The notes beneath the pieces were generated by a model. It had not been told where the DNA came from and did no database searches. It saw nothing but the letters and a program-made list of their open reading frames with translations. The position numbers and the translations under genes were made by a program. 34,045 nucleotides of DNA from Roseburia sp. (GTDB taxonomy: Bacteria; Bacillota; Clostridia; Lachnospirales; Lachnospiraceae): positions 1-34,045 of the forward strand of contig JAFYVJ010000055.1 in assembly GCA_017549185.1 (NCBI GenBank), written 5' to 3'. Numbering within the stretch: position 1 is the stretch's first letter; the number at the start of each line of letters is the position of its first letter. Below, piece after piece: positions 16,298 to 24,433 of this stretch.

Positions 16298-16990
16298 ATG
16301 GAAAAGCTGAAAATATTGGTAGTAGATGACGAAATGCGTATTAGGAAGCTGGTTCGTGATTTTCTTGTAAAACAGAATTATGATGTGTTAGAAGCTGAAG
16401 ATGGAGAAGCAGCATTAGATTTTTTTTATCAGGAAAAAGGTATTGCACTTGTGATTTTGGACGTTATGATGCCGAAGATGAATGGTTATCAGGTGTGTCG
16501 GGAAATCAGGGAGACATCTTCTGTGCCTGTTATTATGCTGACGGCAAAATCAGAAGAACGTGACGAATTAAATGGTTTTGAATGTGGAGCAGATGAATAT
16601 ATTTCCAAGCCGTTTTCACCAAAGATTCTAGTGGCAAGAGTGGAAGCGATTTTGCGACGTACTTCACCAGCAGGAAAAAAAGGAAATATTATCGAAATGG
16701 GTGGAATATATATAGACAAGGACGCCCATATGGTAAGTGTGGATGGTGTAAGTGTAGAATTAAGCTATAAGGAGTTTGAACTCTTGCTTTATTTTATGGA
16801 GAATCCGGGAATTGCTCTTTCACGGGAGAGGATTTTAAATGGTGTATGGAATTATGATTATTTTGGCGATGCCCGCACGATTGATACTCATGTAAAAAAA
16901 CTTAGGGCTAAGCTAGGCGAAAAAGGTACTTTATATATTCAGACAATCTGGGGGTTAGGGTACAAATTTGAAATAGTGCCAGAGACCTAA
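16298..16990 (+). CDS. OmpR-family response regulator
   Basis: Two-component DNA-binding regulator, 230 aa. The receiver domain (about 3-118) has the acidic pair VVDDE, the phosphoacceptor D55 in VILDVMMPK, a T in MLTAKSEE and K in ISKPFSP. The C-terminal winged helix (about 130-225) carries SYKEFELLLYFMENPG ... RTIDTHVKKLRAKLG ... IWGLGYKF. It pairs with the downstream histidine kinase gene. It is 12 nt from the preceding membrane-protein gene, so it probably belongs to the same operon. Confidence 0.94.
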   Translation: MEKLKILVVDDEMRIRKLVRDFLVKQNYDVLEAEDGEAALDFFYQEKGIALVILDVMMPKMNGYQVCREIRETSSVPVIMLTAKSEERDELNGFECGADEYISKPFSPKILVARVEAILRRTSPAGKKGNIIEMGGIYIDKDAHMVSVDGVSVELSYKEFELLLYFMENPGIALSRERILNGVWNYDYFGDARTIDTHVKKLRAKLGEKGTLYIQTIWGLGYKFEIVPET

Positions 16991-16996
16991 AATGAT

Positions 16997-17025
16997 TTGA
17001 CAATATTTGTAGAATGCAATAAAAT
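16997..17025 (+). promoter_or_regulatory. Internal promoter for the histidine kinase
   Basis: TTGACA (16997-17002), 17 bp and TAAAAT (17020-17025) lie in the 50-nt gap between regulator and kinase. Transcription would begin near 17032, only about 10 nt before the first possible start codon. Confidence 0.75.
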
Positions 17026-17040
17026 AAATAGATAGTATAG

Positions 17041-18555
17041 ATGATGGAAAAAAATTGCAATATGATAAAAAAGGGTTCCTTAACGAGGGAGCTGGTATTT
17101 ATTATTGTAGCATTGGTAGCAGGTACTATTTTGTTGTGTTATGGACTAAATGCTACATTGATTGAACGATATTATATAACGAATAAGCAGAACACGTTAT
17201 TGGAAGGTTTTGAAATTATTGATGAAGCCAGTGCGAGTGGTAAACTGAATACTCCATCTTTTGACGTGATATTTGATAATCTGTGTGCCAATGGAAATAT
17301 TAATGTATTGATTATTAATTCAAATCAGACGATTATTCGTTCATCGGCGAATGATGCACACAGTATGTTAATGGAATTTATGAATATTCTGTTTAATGCT
17401 AACCAGAAAAATAGTGTAGTGTTAAAACAGCAGAATAATTACAATATCTTGAGACAGCGGGACATACGATTGAATTCGGAGTATCTGGTATTATATGGAA
17501 GTTTGCAAAACGGGAATTTGGTTTTGATGCGTTCAGCTCTTGCTAGTATTCGAGAGAGTGCGGATATTTCTAATCGTTTTTTGGCAATTGTCGGTAGCAT
17601 TGCAGTAGTTATTAGCACGATTATTACTTTTTTTGTATCTAAAGGGATTACGAATCCGATACGTGAACTGAGTGTTATTTCAGAGAAGATGACGAAGTTG
17701 GATTTCGATGCGAAGTATGTAAGAAGTAGAATTCGTAAAAATGAAATTGATGAGTTGGGAGAGCATGTAAATCATTTGTCTGATACTTTGGAAACTACTA
17801 TTTCAGAGTTGAAAAGTGCGAATATTGCATTGCAGAGGGATATTGAAGAAAAGATACAGATAGATGAGATGAGGCAGGAATTTTTGTCTAACATATCTCA
17901 TGAATTGAAGACACCATTAGCAGTAATATCAGGTTATGCGGAAGGATTGGCAGAGTGTGTTAATGATGATCCGGAAAGCCGTAACTATTACTGTGAAGTT
18001 ATTTTAGATGAGACAGAGAAAATGACTCAGATGGTCAGACAACTTTTATCTTTAAATCAGTTGGAGTCTGGTCAGGAAATGTTGCAGATGCAGCGGTTTA
18101 ATTTGACGGAGTTGATACAGGGAGTCATTGAGAAAGTATCTATTTTGTTGGAACAGTATGGATGTGTATTAGTTTTTTCGGATAATGAGCCCCTATACGT
18201 GTGGGCTGATGAATTTAAGATAGAAGAAGTTTTGACTAACTATATTACGAATGCTATCTATCACGCCAAGAACGAAAAAAGGATACAAATATTTTATACA
18301 AAAAAAGAAATGTGTGTCCGGGTGCATGTGTTTAATACCGGAGATTTGATACCGGAAGAAGCACTGACGGAGATTTGGACAAAATTTTATAAAGTAGACA
18401 AAGCCCGTACCAGAGAGTACGGAGGAACAGGAATAGGCTTGTCTATTGTGAAAGCAATTATGCAGTCTCATAAGCAGGAATTTGGTGTGATAAACCGTGA
18501 AAATGGTGTAGAATTCTGGTTTGAGATGGATAGTTCTCAAAATAGCAGTTTATAA
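17041..18555 (+). CDS. Sensor histidine kinase
   Basis: Membrane sensor kinase, 504 aa. The first transmembrane helix is at about 15-36 (LVFIIVALVAGTILLCYGLNA), with an extracytoplasmic sensor region to about 175 and a second helix at about 180-200 (FLAIVGSIAVVISTIITFFV). HAMP follows (GITNPIRELSVISEKMTKLD). HisKA has the phosphorylated His in SNISHELKTPL (H287). The ATPase domain has an N box (NYITNAIYHAKN), an unusual G1 (VFNTGDLIPEEAL) and G2 (YGGTGIGLSIVKAI). G1 has Thr-Gly-Asp rather than Asn-x-Gly, a common mild variant. Start choice is uncertain among ATGs at 17041, 17044 and 17062; none has a strong ribosome site. It is the partner of the preceding regulator. Confidence 0.93.
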   Translation: MMEKNCNMIKKGSLTRELVFIIVALVAGTILLCYGLNATLIERYYITNKQNTLLEGFEIIDEASASGKLNTPSFDVIFDNLCANGNINVLIINSNQTIIRSSANDAHSMLMEFMNILFNANQKNSVVLKQQNNYNILRQRDIRLNSEYLVLYGSLQNGNLVLMRSALASIRESADISNRFLAIVGSIAVVISTIITFFVSKGITNPIRELSVISEKMTKLDFDAKYVRSRIRKNEIDELGEHVNHLSDTLETTISELKSANIALQRDIEEKIQIDEMRQEFLSNISHELKTPLAVISGYAEGLAECVNDDPESRNYYCEVILDETEKMTQMVRQLLSLNQLESGQEMLQMQRFNLTELIQGVIEKVSILLEQYGCVLVFSDNEPLYVWADEFKIEEVLTNYITNAIYHAKNEKRIQIFYTKKEMCVRVHVFNTGDLIPEEALTEIWTKFYKVDKARTREYGGTGIGLSIVKAIMQSHKQEFGVINRENGVEFWFEMDSSQNSSL

Positions 18556-18568
18556 GAGAGGTATGGTT

Positions 18569-19333
18569 ATGAAGATGAAACAAAAGAAATATTGGGGGGT
18601 AGTACTATTGTTGTTAGGAAGCCTGATGTTATCTGGTTGTGGAATGCAGGAAGCTCCATATGATTTGTCAGAAGAGGAACAACAGTTAATTGTCAGCTAT
18701 TCAGCACATGTGGTATCGAAATTTAATTCTCATCAGAAAGATGGACTTACTTATGTGCCAGAAAGTGATGAACCGGTTTTAGAATCTACAGAGATTGAAG
18801 TGATTCCGGAATCTGAGACGGAACAGGAAGAAAATACAGAAATTGTAAATAGCGAAGCTGAAGAAGCAAATCCGAATACAGAAGTAGAAACAACGACAGA
18901 AGAACCGGCAGAAGAAACTACTATTGATTCAGTATTTGCAGATACGGGATTGACCTTTACTTATTTAGGGAACGAAGTGACAGCTTCTTATATGGAAGAT
19001 GATACTTATGCAGTAAATGCAGGACTTGGTAAAAGCCTGTTAGTAGTAAAATTGAAAGCGGAGAATCTGACAGAAGAGGCGATTACAATTGACAATATGG
19101 CATCAGGAGATGTGTATAGTGCCAAATATGTAATGGAATCTGGAAAATTATATAATGCCAAGTCAGTAATGACACTTTTAATTAATGATTTTACTACATA
19201 TGAAGGTACAATTGAACCACAGAATGCAGTAGAGATGGTAATCGTATTTGAAATTCCGGCAGATACTACTGTGATAGATGAATTTGAATTAAATATTGAG
19301 CGAAATGATAATTTTTTTCGAATAAATTTATAA
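18569..19333 (+). CDS. Lipoprotein with DUF4352-like C-terminal domain
   Basis: Surface lipoprotein. Starting at ATG 18569 (after GAGAGG), a basic N-terminus and hydrophobic stretch lead to the lipobox LSGC with Cys24. A Glu/Thr-rich, probably extended linker (about 60-125) then leads to a C-terminal beta-sandwich-like domain (FTYLGNEVTASYMEDD ... LLVVKLKAENLTEEAI ... VEMVIVFEIPAD) of the DUF4352 type, seen in extracellular ligand or stress proteins. It lies 13 nt after the kinase gene and is likely the last gene of this operon. It could modulate the kinase or be its target; unproven. The upstream in-frame ATGs at 18521 and 18563 are rejected on ribosome-site spacing. Confidence 0.85.
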   Translation: MKMKQKKYWGVVLLLLGSLMLSGCGMQEAPYDLSEEEQQLIVSYSAHVVSKFNSHQKDGLTYVPESDEPVLESTEIEVIPESETEQEENTEIVNSEAEEANPNTEVETTTEEPAEETTIDSVFADTGLTFTYLGNEVTASYMEDDTYAVNAGLGKSLLVVKLKAENLTEEAITIDNMASGDVYSAKYVMESGKLYNAKSVMTLLINDFTTYEGTIEPQNAVEMVIVFEIPADTTVIDEFELNIERNDNFFRINL

Positions 19334-19369
19334 TTTTTACTAAAAATAGTACAATTTTTTTGAATGATA

Positions 19370-19378
19370 TGGTATAAT
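19370..19378 (+). promoter_or_regulatory. Extended -10 promoter of cheV
   Basis: TGG-TATAAT (extended -10) lies 52 nt before cheV. The -35 region (17 bp upstream) is weak, and no sigma-28 consensus is seen. Confidence 0.6.
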
Positions 19379-19429
19379 GAGCACAAATAGTGACAATTTA
19401 GCGAAAAGCGTTATTGGAGGAAAGTATAT

Positions 19430-20335
19430 ATGGATACAAATATTCTCTTAGAATCAGGAACAAATGAACTGGAAGTACTCGAATTTAAACTTGGTAATAG
19501 CTATTACGGAATCAACGTGGCAAAAATCCGTGAGATTTTATCGTATATGCCTATTACCCCAATTCCGAATGCACATCCTTGTGTAGAAGGTATTTTTATG
19601 CCTCGTGATACGATGATGACGGTTGTTAATTTGAGAAAGTGTCTAGGTATGCCTGATCTTGATACAGAAGGTTTATTCATTATCACGAACTTCAATAAAT
19701 TAAATATTGCATTCCATGTAGATCAGGTTATCGGTATTCATCGTGTATCATGGGAAGAGATTATCAAACCAGATTCTACTATTAATACACAGGATAACAG
19801 TGCATCAACAGGTGTTATTAAGTTAAATGAGAAATTAGTAGTAATCTTAGACTTTGAGAAGATTATTTCAGATATTAGTCCAGAGACCGGACTTAAGGTA
19901 TCAGAAGTAGAAAATCTTATGGGAAGAGAGAGAAGTGATTCTCCAATTTTGATTGCAGAAGATTCTCCATTACTTAGCAAATTAATCACAGACTGTTTGA
20001 GAAAAGCAGGTTACACAAACCTTATCATTACAATGAATGGTAAGGAAGCATGGGATAAGCTTACAGCATTGAAGAATGCAGGAACTGTTCGAGATAAGGT
20101 TCATTGTATTATTACAGATATTGAGATGCCATTAATGGACGGACACAGACTTACAAAACTTTGTAAGGCAGATGATACGCTTAAGTCGATTCCACTTGTT
20201 ATCTTCTCCTCTCTTGTAAATGAAGAAATGAGAAGAAAAGGTGAATTGCTTGGTGCAGATGCACAGTTGACCAAACCAGAGATTGGTATGTTAGTAAGTG
20301 CAATTGACGATTTGATTAATAAGAGCTTAGCATAA
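19430..20335 (+). CDS. cheV: Chemotaxis coupling/receiver protein CheV
   Basis: Couples chemoreceptors to CheA and tunes adaptation through phosphorylation. The N-terminal CheW domain (about 10-160: VLEFKLGNSYYGINVAKIRE, GIFMPRDTMMTVVNLRKCLG, VIKLNEKLVVILDFEKII) is followed by a receiver domain (about 172-295) with AEDSP, the phosphoacceptor D230 in IITDIEMPLMDG, and TKPEIG holding the conserved Lys. The 301-aa length is typical. It is monocistronic, with its own promoter and downstream hairpin. With the FliD-like gene further on it indicates a motile cell. Confidence 0.95.
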   Translation: MDTNILLESGTNELEVLEFKLGNSYYGINVAKIREILSYMPITPIPNAHPCVEGIFMPRDTMMTVVNLRKCLGMPDLDTEGLFIITNFNKLNIAFHVDQVIGIHRVSWEEIIKPDSTINTQDNSASTGVIKLNEKLVVILDFEKIISDISPETGLKVSEVENLMGRERSDSPILIAEDSPLLSKLITDCLRKAGYTNLIITMNGKEAWDKLTALKNAGTVRDKVHCIITDIEMPLMDGHRLTKLCKADDTLKSIPLVIFSSLVNEEMRRKGELLGADAQLTKPEIGMLVSAIDDLINKSLA

Positions 20336-20345
20336 TAATGAAAAC

Positions 20346-20372
20346 GGGGGTGTGATGTTGCATCACATCCCC
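20346..20372 (+). other. Hairpin after cheV
   Basis: GGGGG-TGTGATG (20346-20357) and CATCACA-TCCCC (20361-20372) form a 12-bp stem with a TTG loop and one G-T pair. The downstream sequence is A-rich with no T run, so termination is uncertain. Confidence 0.55.
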
Positions 20373-20418
20373 AAATTAATAATACGATAGCGAAGACCGC
20401 GGAAAGGTATGGCGCAAA

Positions 20419-22059
20419 ATGAGTAGATCAGAGGATTATCTGGATCAGTTATTAAACGGTGTGGAACTAGAGGAACAGGAAAAAGCAGAACTGGAACAGG
20501 ATATATTGGATGATAACATTTTTAATGATATTTTAGAGAAATTGGCAGAAGAAAAAGAGGAATTTTTAGAGGAAGATTTCTTTTCAGAAGAGGATTTTCT
20601 TGATGAAGATTTTCTAAAAGAGTTTGAGATGGAAGGATTAGAAGAAGCAGGTAGCGAAGAAGATGTCCTGTCTCTTTTTAATGATTTGGATAATATTCTA
20701 AATGGAGAAAAAGTACATGAAGCGGTTGAAGAATTAGAAGAAGAACCGATTAGTGCGATAGAAGAACCGGTAGTATCGGTAGAAGAACCGGCAATAGAAG
20801 AATCTGTAATAGAAGAATCTGTAATAGAAGAATCTGTAATAGAAGAACCAGCTATAGAAGAACCAGCTATAGAAGAACTTGCCATAGAAGAAAACGATAA
20901 GGAAGCTAGTGTTCCGTTAGAAATCAATACTGCTATGGAAGAGGGATTTTCATTTGCTAATTTATTTGCGTCAGAAGGAGCGGAAAGTAAGGAATCGGCT
21001 CCGGAGGAAGATGCGGATGTTTTAAAGATTTTAGAAGGTTTAGAAGGGATTGATTTGGAGCTGGATGAAGTAGATGGAAGCCAGTCTGGTAACGAGCAGT
21101 CTGATTTTAGTGCTTTAGAAGGATTTCTTGCAGGAGCAAGTAAGCAGGCGGTAAGTAATACAGATGCAGATACGACATCGGCCAATGACATTCTGAGTGG
21201 ATTTAGTTTTGGAGAGAATTTAGAAGAGGCTACATCAGGCGCCAGTGAAGAAACCCCAAAGAAGGAAAAGAAAGCAGGCGAAAAAGATAGCTTTATGAGT
21301 AAATTGGGCTTGATTCTTTTTGGTGAAGATGATGATGACGAAGAAGAAGAGTTAGCAATGTTGGAAGACAGTGCTAAAAAGGCTGAAAAAGAACAGGCAA
21401 AAAAAGAGAAAAAGGAAAAGAGAGAAAAGGCTAAGCAGGAGAGAAAAGAAAAGCGGGAAAAAGCGAAGCTGGAGAAACAAACGAAGGCAGCGGAAGAAAA
21501 GAAGCTAAAGCCACCGAAGGAGCCGGATAATACACCACCATTACCAAAGAAACCGGTATTCTTAATTTTCTTAATGGTTGGTTCATTTATAGCATTGGTA
21601 GTGATGGGGGCTGATTTATTGGGATATTCAAATCAAATGGAGAATGCCAAGAATCAGTATGCGAAGAAGAATTATAGTGAAGCTTTTGCTGAAATCGCTG
21701 GTATGGAAATAAAAGAAGAGGATTCTTTACTCTATAATAAGTATCACGTAATGGCGATGGTGTCGGCTGAGTTAGAAGCATATGAGAGTCTGATGTCACA
21801 GGAATTTTATGATATGGCGTTAGATTGTTTGGTACGTACTGTAGGACGTGCAGAAAAGTATAGAGAAGATGCAGAGACTTATGGATGTATTCAAGAGTTG
21901 AATGGATTAGAAGCGAAGGCAGAAGAGATATTAAAAGAAACTTTTGACTTAAGTAAAGAAGATGCATTAGAAATATATGCTTATAGAAGTAAAAAGGAGT
22001 ATTCAACTGCAATTCTTAAAGTAATAAAAGAACATGGGTTGGAAAAGGTAACAAAATGA
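20419..22059 (+). CDS. Acidic repeat-containing membrane-anchored protein, unknown function
   Basis: A 546-aa protein of no recognised family. Residues 1-300 are extremely acidic (LEEDFFSEEDFLDEDFLKEFE) and hold seven tandem pentapeptides of the form IEE(S/P)(V/A) at about 126-160. Residues about 310-370 are a strongly basic/acidic charged helix (KKAEKEQAKKEKKEKREKAK). A transmembrane helix follows (about 378-400, PVFLIFLMVGSFIALVVMGAD), then a 145-residue C-terminal domain that looks alpha-helical and TPR-like (NQMENAKNQYAKKNYSEAFAEIAGM). The acidic part would be cytoplasmic and the C-terminus outside. It overlaps hisH by 4 nt (ATGA), which is odd for a biosynthetic operon. Confidence 0.85.
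   Translation: MSRSEDYLDQLLNGVELEEQEKAELEQDILDDNIFNDILEKLAEEKEEFLEEDFFSEEDFLDEDFLKEFEMEGLEEAGSEEDVLSLFNDLDNILNGEKVHEAVEELEEEPISAIEEPVVSVEEPAIEESVIEESVIEESVIEEPAIEEPAIEELAIEENDKEASVPLEINTAMEEGFSFANLFASEGAESKESAPEEDADVLKILEGLEGIDLELDEVDGSQSGNEQSDFSALEGFLAGASKQAVSNTDADTTSANDILSGFSFGENLEEATSGASEETPKKEKKAGEKDSFMSKLGLILFGEDDDDEEEELAMLEDSAKKAEKEQAKKEKKEKREKAKQERKEKREKAKLEKQTKAAEEKKLKPPKEPDNTPPLPKKPVFLIFLMVGSFIALVVMGADLLGYSNQMENAKNQYAKKNYSEAFAEIAGMEIKEEDSLLYNKYHVMAMVSAELEAYESLMSQEFYDMALDCLVRTVGRAEKYREDAETYGCIQELNGLEAKAEEILKETFDLSKEDALEIYAYRSKKEYSTAILKVIKEHGLEKVTK
20794..20892 (+). repeat. 15-bp tandem repeats in the acidic gene
   Basis: Units begin ATAGAAGAA at 20794, 20809, 20824, 20839, 20854, 20869 and 20884. 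The first three are identical (ATAGAAGAATCTGTA), the next two identical (ATAGAAGAACCAGCT), the last two diverged. Because the unit is 15 bp, copy-number change would keep the frame. Confidence 0.95.
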
Positions 22060-22661
22060 TAGCAATAATTGATTACGATGCAGGCAATTTAAAAAGTGTG
22101 GAGAAAGCGTTGGTATCTTTGGGAGAAGAGACCATTATCACTCGTAATTTTACAGAGATTTTAAGTGCTGACAAGGTGATTCTGCCAGGTGTAGGTGCTT
22201 TTGGTGATGCAATGGATCAGTTGAAAAAATACGAGCTGGATAAGGTGGTTCATGAAGTGGCATCCAAAGAGACACCGCTCCTTGGAATTTGTCTTGGATT
22301 GCAATTAATGTTTGAAAGCAGTGAGGAAACACCCGGAGTAGAAGGGTTGCATCTTTTAGATGGGCATATTCATCGTATACCAGATGCAGCGGGTATTAAA
22401 ATACCTCACATTGGCTGGAACTCACTGGATTTTCCAAAAGAAAGTAAATTATTTAAAGGGATTTCCGAACAGGCATATGTCTATTTTGTTCACTCCTATT
22501 ATCTAAAAGCTGCGGATTCAGGGATTGTAGCTGCGACAACGGAGTATAGTACTCATATCCATGCGGCGGTAGAATGCGGCAATATTTTTGCCTGTCAGTT
22601 CCATCCGGAAAAAAGCAGTGCGGTAGGATTAAAGATTTTAAAGAATTTTGCAAATCTATAA
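22056..22661 (+). CDS. hisH: Imidazole glycerol phosphate synthase, glutaminase subunit
   Basis: Class I glutamine amidotransferase that supplies ammonia to HisF in histidine biosynthesis. The triad is visible: nucleophile C79 in GICLGLQLMFE, and H183 with E185 in CQFHPEKS. The N-terminal IIDYDAGNLKSV and LPGVGAFGDAM are typical. The 201-aa length is normal. It shares ATGA with the end of the acidic-protein gene and is followed 33 nt later by its partner hisF. The other his genes are not in the window. Confidence 0.96.
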   Translation: MIAIIDYDAGNLKSVEKALVSLGEETIITRNFTEILSADKVILPGVGAFGDAMDQLKKYELDKVVHEVASKETPLLGICLGLQLMFESSEETPGVEGLHLLDGHIHRIPDAAGIKIPHIGWNSLDFPKESKLFKGISEQAYVYFVHSYYLKAADSGIVAATTEYSTHIHAAVECGNIFACQFHPEKSSAVGLKILKNFANL

Positions 22662-22694
22662 GTACCGTAGGAGTAAAGGAACTGGAGGGAAACG

Positions 22695-23456
22695 ATGTTT
22701 ACGAAGAGAATTATTCCTTGTCTGGATGTAAAAGAAGGCAGGGTTGTAAAAGGTGTTAATTTTGTTGATTTAAGAGATGCAGGAGATCCGGTAGAGATTG
22801 CAGCAGCTTATGATAAAGCCGGAGCGGATGAACTGGTATTTTTAGATATTACAGCTACGAGTGATGCTAGAGGAACTGTGGTAGATATGGTTCGTAAGGT
22901 GGCAGAAAAGGTATTTATTCCTTTTACAGTAGGCGGTGGTATCAGAACAGTGGATGATTTTAAGATGTTGCTTAGAGAAGGGGCAGATAAGATTTCTATC
23001 AATTCAGCAGCAATTAACAATCCAAATCTGATTAGCGAAGCAGCAGAAAAGTTTGGAAGCCAATGTGTGGTGGTGGCGATTGACGCTAGAAGACGTGCAG
23101 ATGGTTCCGGATGGAATGTGTATAAGAACGGCGGTAGAATAGACACCGGTTTAGACGCTATTGAATGGGCAATAAAAGCCGATAAACTAGGTGCAGGAGA
23201 GATTTTGCTTACCAGTATGGACTGCGATGGTACCAAGGCAGGATACGATTTAGATGTGACTAAAATGATTGCAGAAAACGTATCAATTCCGGTGATTGCA
23301 TCAGGTGGTGCAGGAACCAAAGAACATTTTTACGATGCGCTGACAGCGGGAAAAGCAGATGCAGCGTTAGCAGCATCCTTATTCCATTACAAAGAATTGG
23401 AAATTATGGATTTGAAAAATTATTTGGCAGACCGTGGTGTATCAGTCAGAAGATAA
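22695..23456 (+). CDS. hisF: Imidazole glycerol phosphate synthase, cyclase subunit
   Basis: TIM-barrel partner of HisH that makes imidazole glycerol phosphate and AICAR from PRFAR. Catalytic Asp residues D11 ([18 protein letters not shown]) and D130 (VVVAIDARR) are present, as are phosphate-binding [10 protein letters not shown] and [12 protein letters not shown]. The 253-aa length is normal. ATG follows GGAGGG. A hairpin downstream closes the unit. Confidence 0.97.
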   Translation: MFTKRIIPCLDVKEGRVVKGVNFVDLRDAGDPVEIAAAYDKAGADELVFLDITATSDARGTVVDMVRKVAEKVFIPFTVGGGIRTVDDFKMLLREGADKISINSAAINNPNLISEAAEKFGSQCVVVAIDARRRADGSGWNVYKNGGRIDTGLDAIEWAIKADKLGAGEILLTSMDCDGTKAGYDLDVTKMIAENVSIPVIASGGAGTKEHFYDALTAGKADAALAASLFHYKELEIMDLKNYLADRGVSVRR

Positions 23457-23505
23457 TGAGATACATATCAGAGAACGTATTTGGTAATAGACATTTGATA
23501 TGCAA

Positions 23506-23539
23506 AAAACGCAGGTGTATAGAAATACACTTGCGTTTT
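23506..23539 (+). terminator. Terminator of the hisHF unit
   Basis: AAAACGCA-G-GTGTAT (23506-23520) pairs with ATACAC-T-TGCGTTTT (23525-23539) around an AGAA loop; the arm itself provides the T run. Confidence 0.75.
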
Positions 23540-23562
23540 GTAAATAGAGAGGAAATAGTGCA

Positions 23563-24240
23563 ATGGGGATGATTACAAATGACTGGCTTGCTCCGATGCA
23601 GGCAGAGTTTAAAAAGCCTTATTATTCAGAACTGTATAAATTTGTGAGAGAAGAATATAGTAAAGGCGTAGTATACCCGCCAGCGGATGATATATTTAAT
23701 GCGATGCATTTTACTCCGCTTAGCGAGGTGAAAGTAGTTATATTGGGGCAGGATCCTTATCATAATGTAAATCAAGCACATGGACTAAGTTTTTCAGTGC
23801 CGACTTCGCAAAAAGATATTCCGCCATCTCTGCAGAATATTTATAAAGAATTAGAGTCGGATATAGGCTGTTATATTCCAAACAATGGTTATCTGAAAAA
23901 GTGGGCAGACCAAGGAGTATTATTATTAAACACAGTGCTGACTGTTCGGGCACATCAGGCTAATTCTCATCAGGGAAGAGGTTGGGAACAGTTTACAGAT
24001 GCTATTATTCGAACAGTAAACGAGCAGGAACGCCCGGTGGTATATTTGCTTTGGGGAAGACCGGCACAGGCTAAGATTCCGATGTTAAATAATCCAAAGC
24101 ATCTTATACTAAAAGCACCTCATCCAAGTCCGCTATCGGCATATCGAGGTTTCTTTGGGTGTAAGCATTTTAGCCAGACGAATGAGTTTTTAGAAAAAAA
24201 TGGAGTAGCACCAATTGACTGGCAGATTGAGAATGTGTAG
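23563..24240 (+). CDS. ung: Uracil-DNA glycosylase
   Basis: Family 1 UDG that removes uracil from DNA, the first step of base excision repair. Seen: the water-activating loop GQDPYHN with D64, the uracil-binding VLLLNTVLTVR, the WGRPAQ region, and the DNA-intercalating HPSPLSAYRGFFG with H187. The 225-aa length is normal. ATG 23563 follows GAGGAAA; an ATG two codons later is an alternative. It is not obviously co-regulated with its neighbours. Confidence 0.97.
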   Translation: MGMITNDWLAPMQAEFKKPYYSELYKFVREEYSKGVVYPPADDIFNAMHFTPLSEVKVVILGQDPYHNVNQAHGLSFSVPTSQKDIPPSLQNIYKELESDIGCYIPNNGYLKKWADQGVLLLNTVLTVRAHQANSHQGRGWEQFTDAIIRTVNEQERPVVYLLWGRPAQAKIPMLNNPKHLILKAPHPSPLSAYRGFFGCKHFSQTNEFLEKNGVAPIDWQIENV

Positions 24241-24264
24241 ATTGTAAATTTTTCTAATTTATGA

Positions 24265-24292
24265 TAAAGTATAGTTAGAGATAGACCGATAA
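24265..24292 (+). promoter_or_regulatory. Sigma-28 (SigD/FliA) promoter
   Basis: TAAA (24265-24268), 16 bp and ACCGATAA (24285-24292) match the flagellar sigma consensus TAAA-N15-GCCGATAA at 11 of 12 fixed positions. It lies 142 nt before a FliD-like gene, so late-flagellar control is likely. Confidence 0.85.
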
Positions 24293-24350
24293 GTTAATTA
24301 TATAGGAAGGTTGTAACGCAAGGACGCGAACTAATAAACAGTTAAAAACA

Positions 24351-24429
24351 AGGAGGCAAAAACCTCTCCTCACCAAAGGTTAAACTCTGCAAGCAGAGTT
24401 GGATTTTGCTTCGCAAAACAAGGAGGTTT
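24351..24429 (+). promoter_or_regulatory. Leader with mutually exclusive hairpins at the ribosome site
   Basis: AAACCTC (24360-24366) can pair with GAGGTTT (24423-24429), covering the ribosome site AGGAGG (24421-24426), or with an upstream GAGG (24353-24356). Two small stems lie between: AACTCTGC/GCAGAGTT (24383-24390 with 24393-24400) and TTTTGC/GCAAAA (24404-24409 with 24413-24418). Translation may be switched by a protein or RNA that selects one fold. Confidence 0.5.
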
Positions 24430-24433
24430 GTAT

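Noticed and set aside
20794-20892. CRISPR-like tandem repeats
   Set aside because: The 15-bp units have no spacers, keep the reading frame and encode pentapeptides.
20445-21191. 248-codon minus-strand frame, very Ser-rich
   Set aside because: It is the shadow of Glu-rich codons in the acidic gene on the plus strand; it has no ribosome site and no protein-like composition.
24265-24433. c-di-GMP riboswitch in the flagellar-gene leader
   Set aside because: The leader lacks the conserved core sequence of either known class; only short local hairpins are evident.
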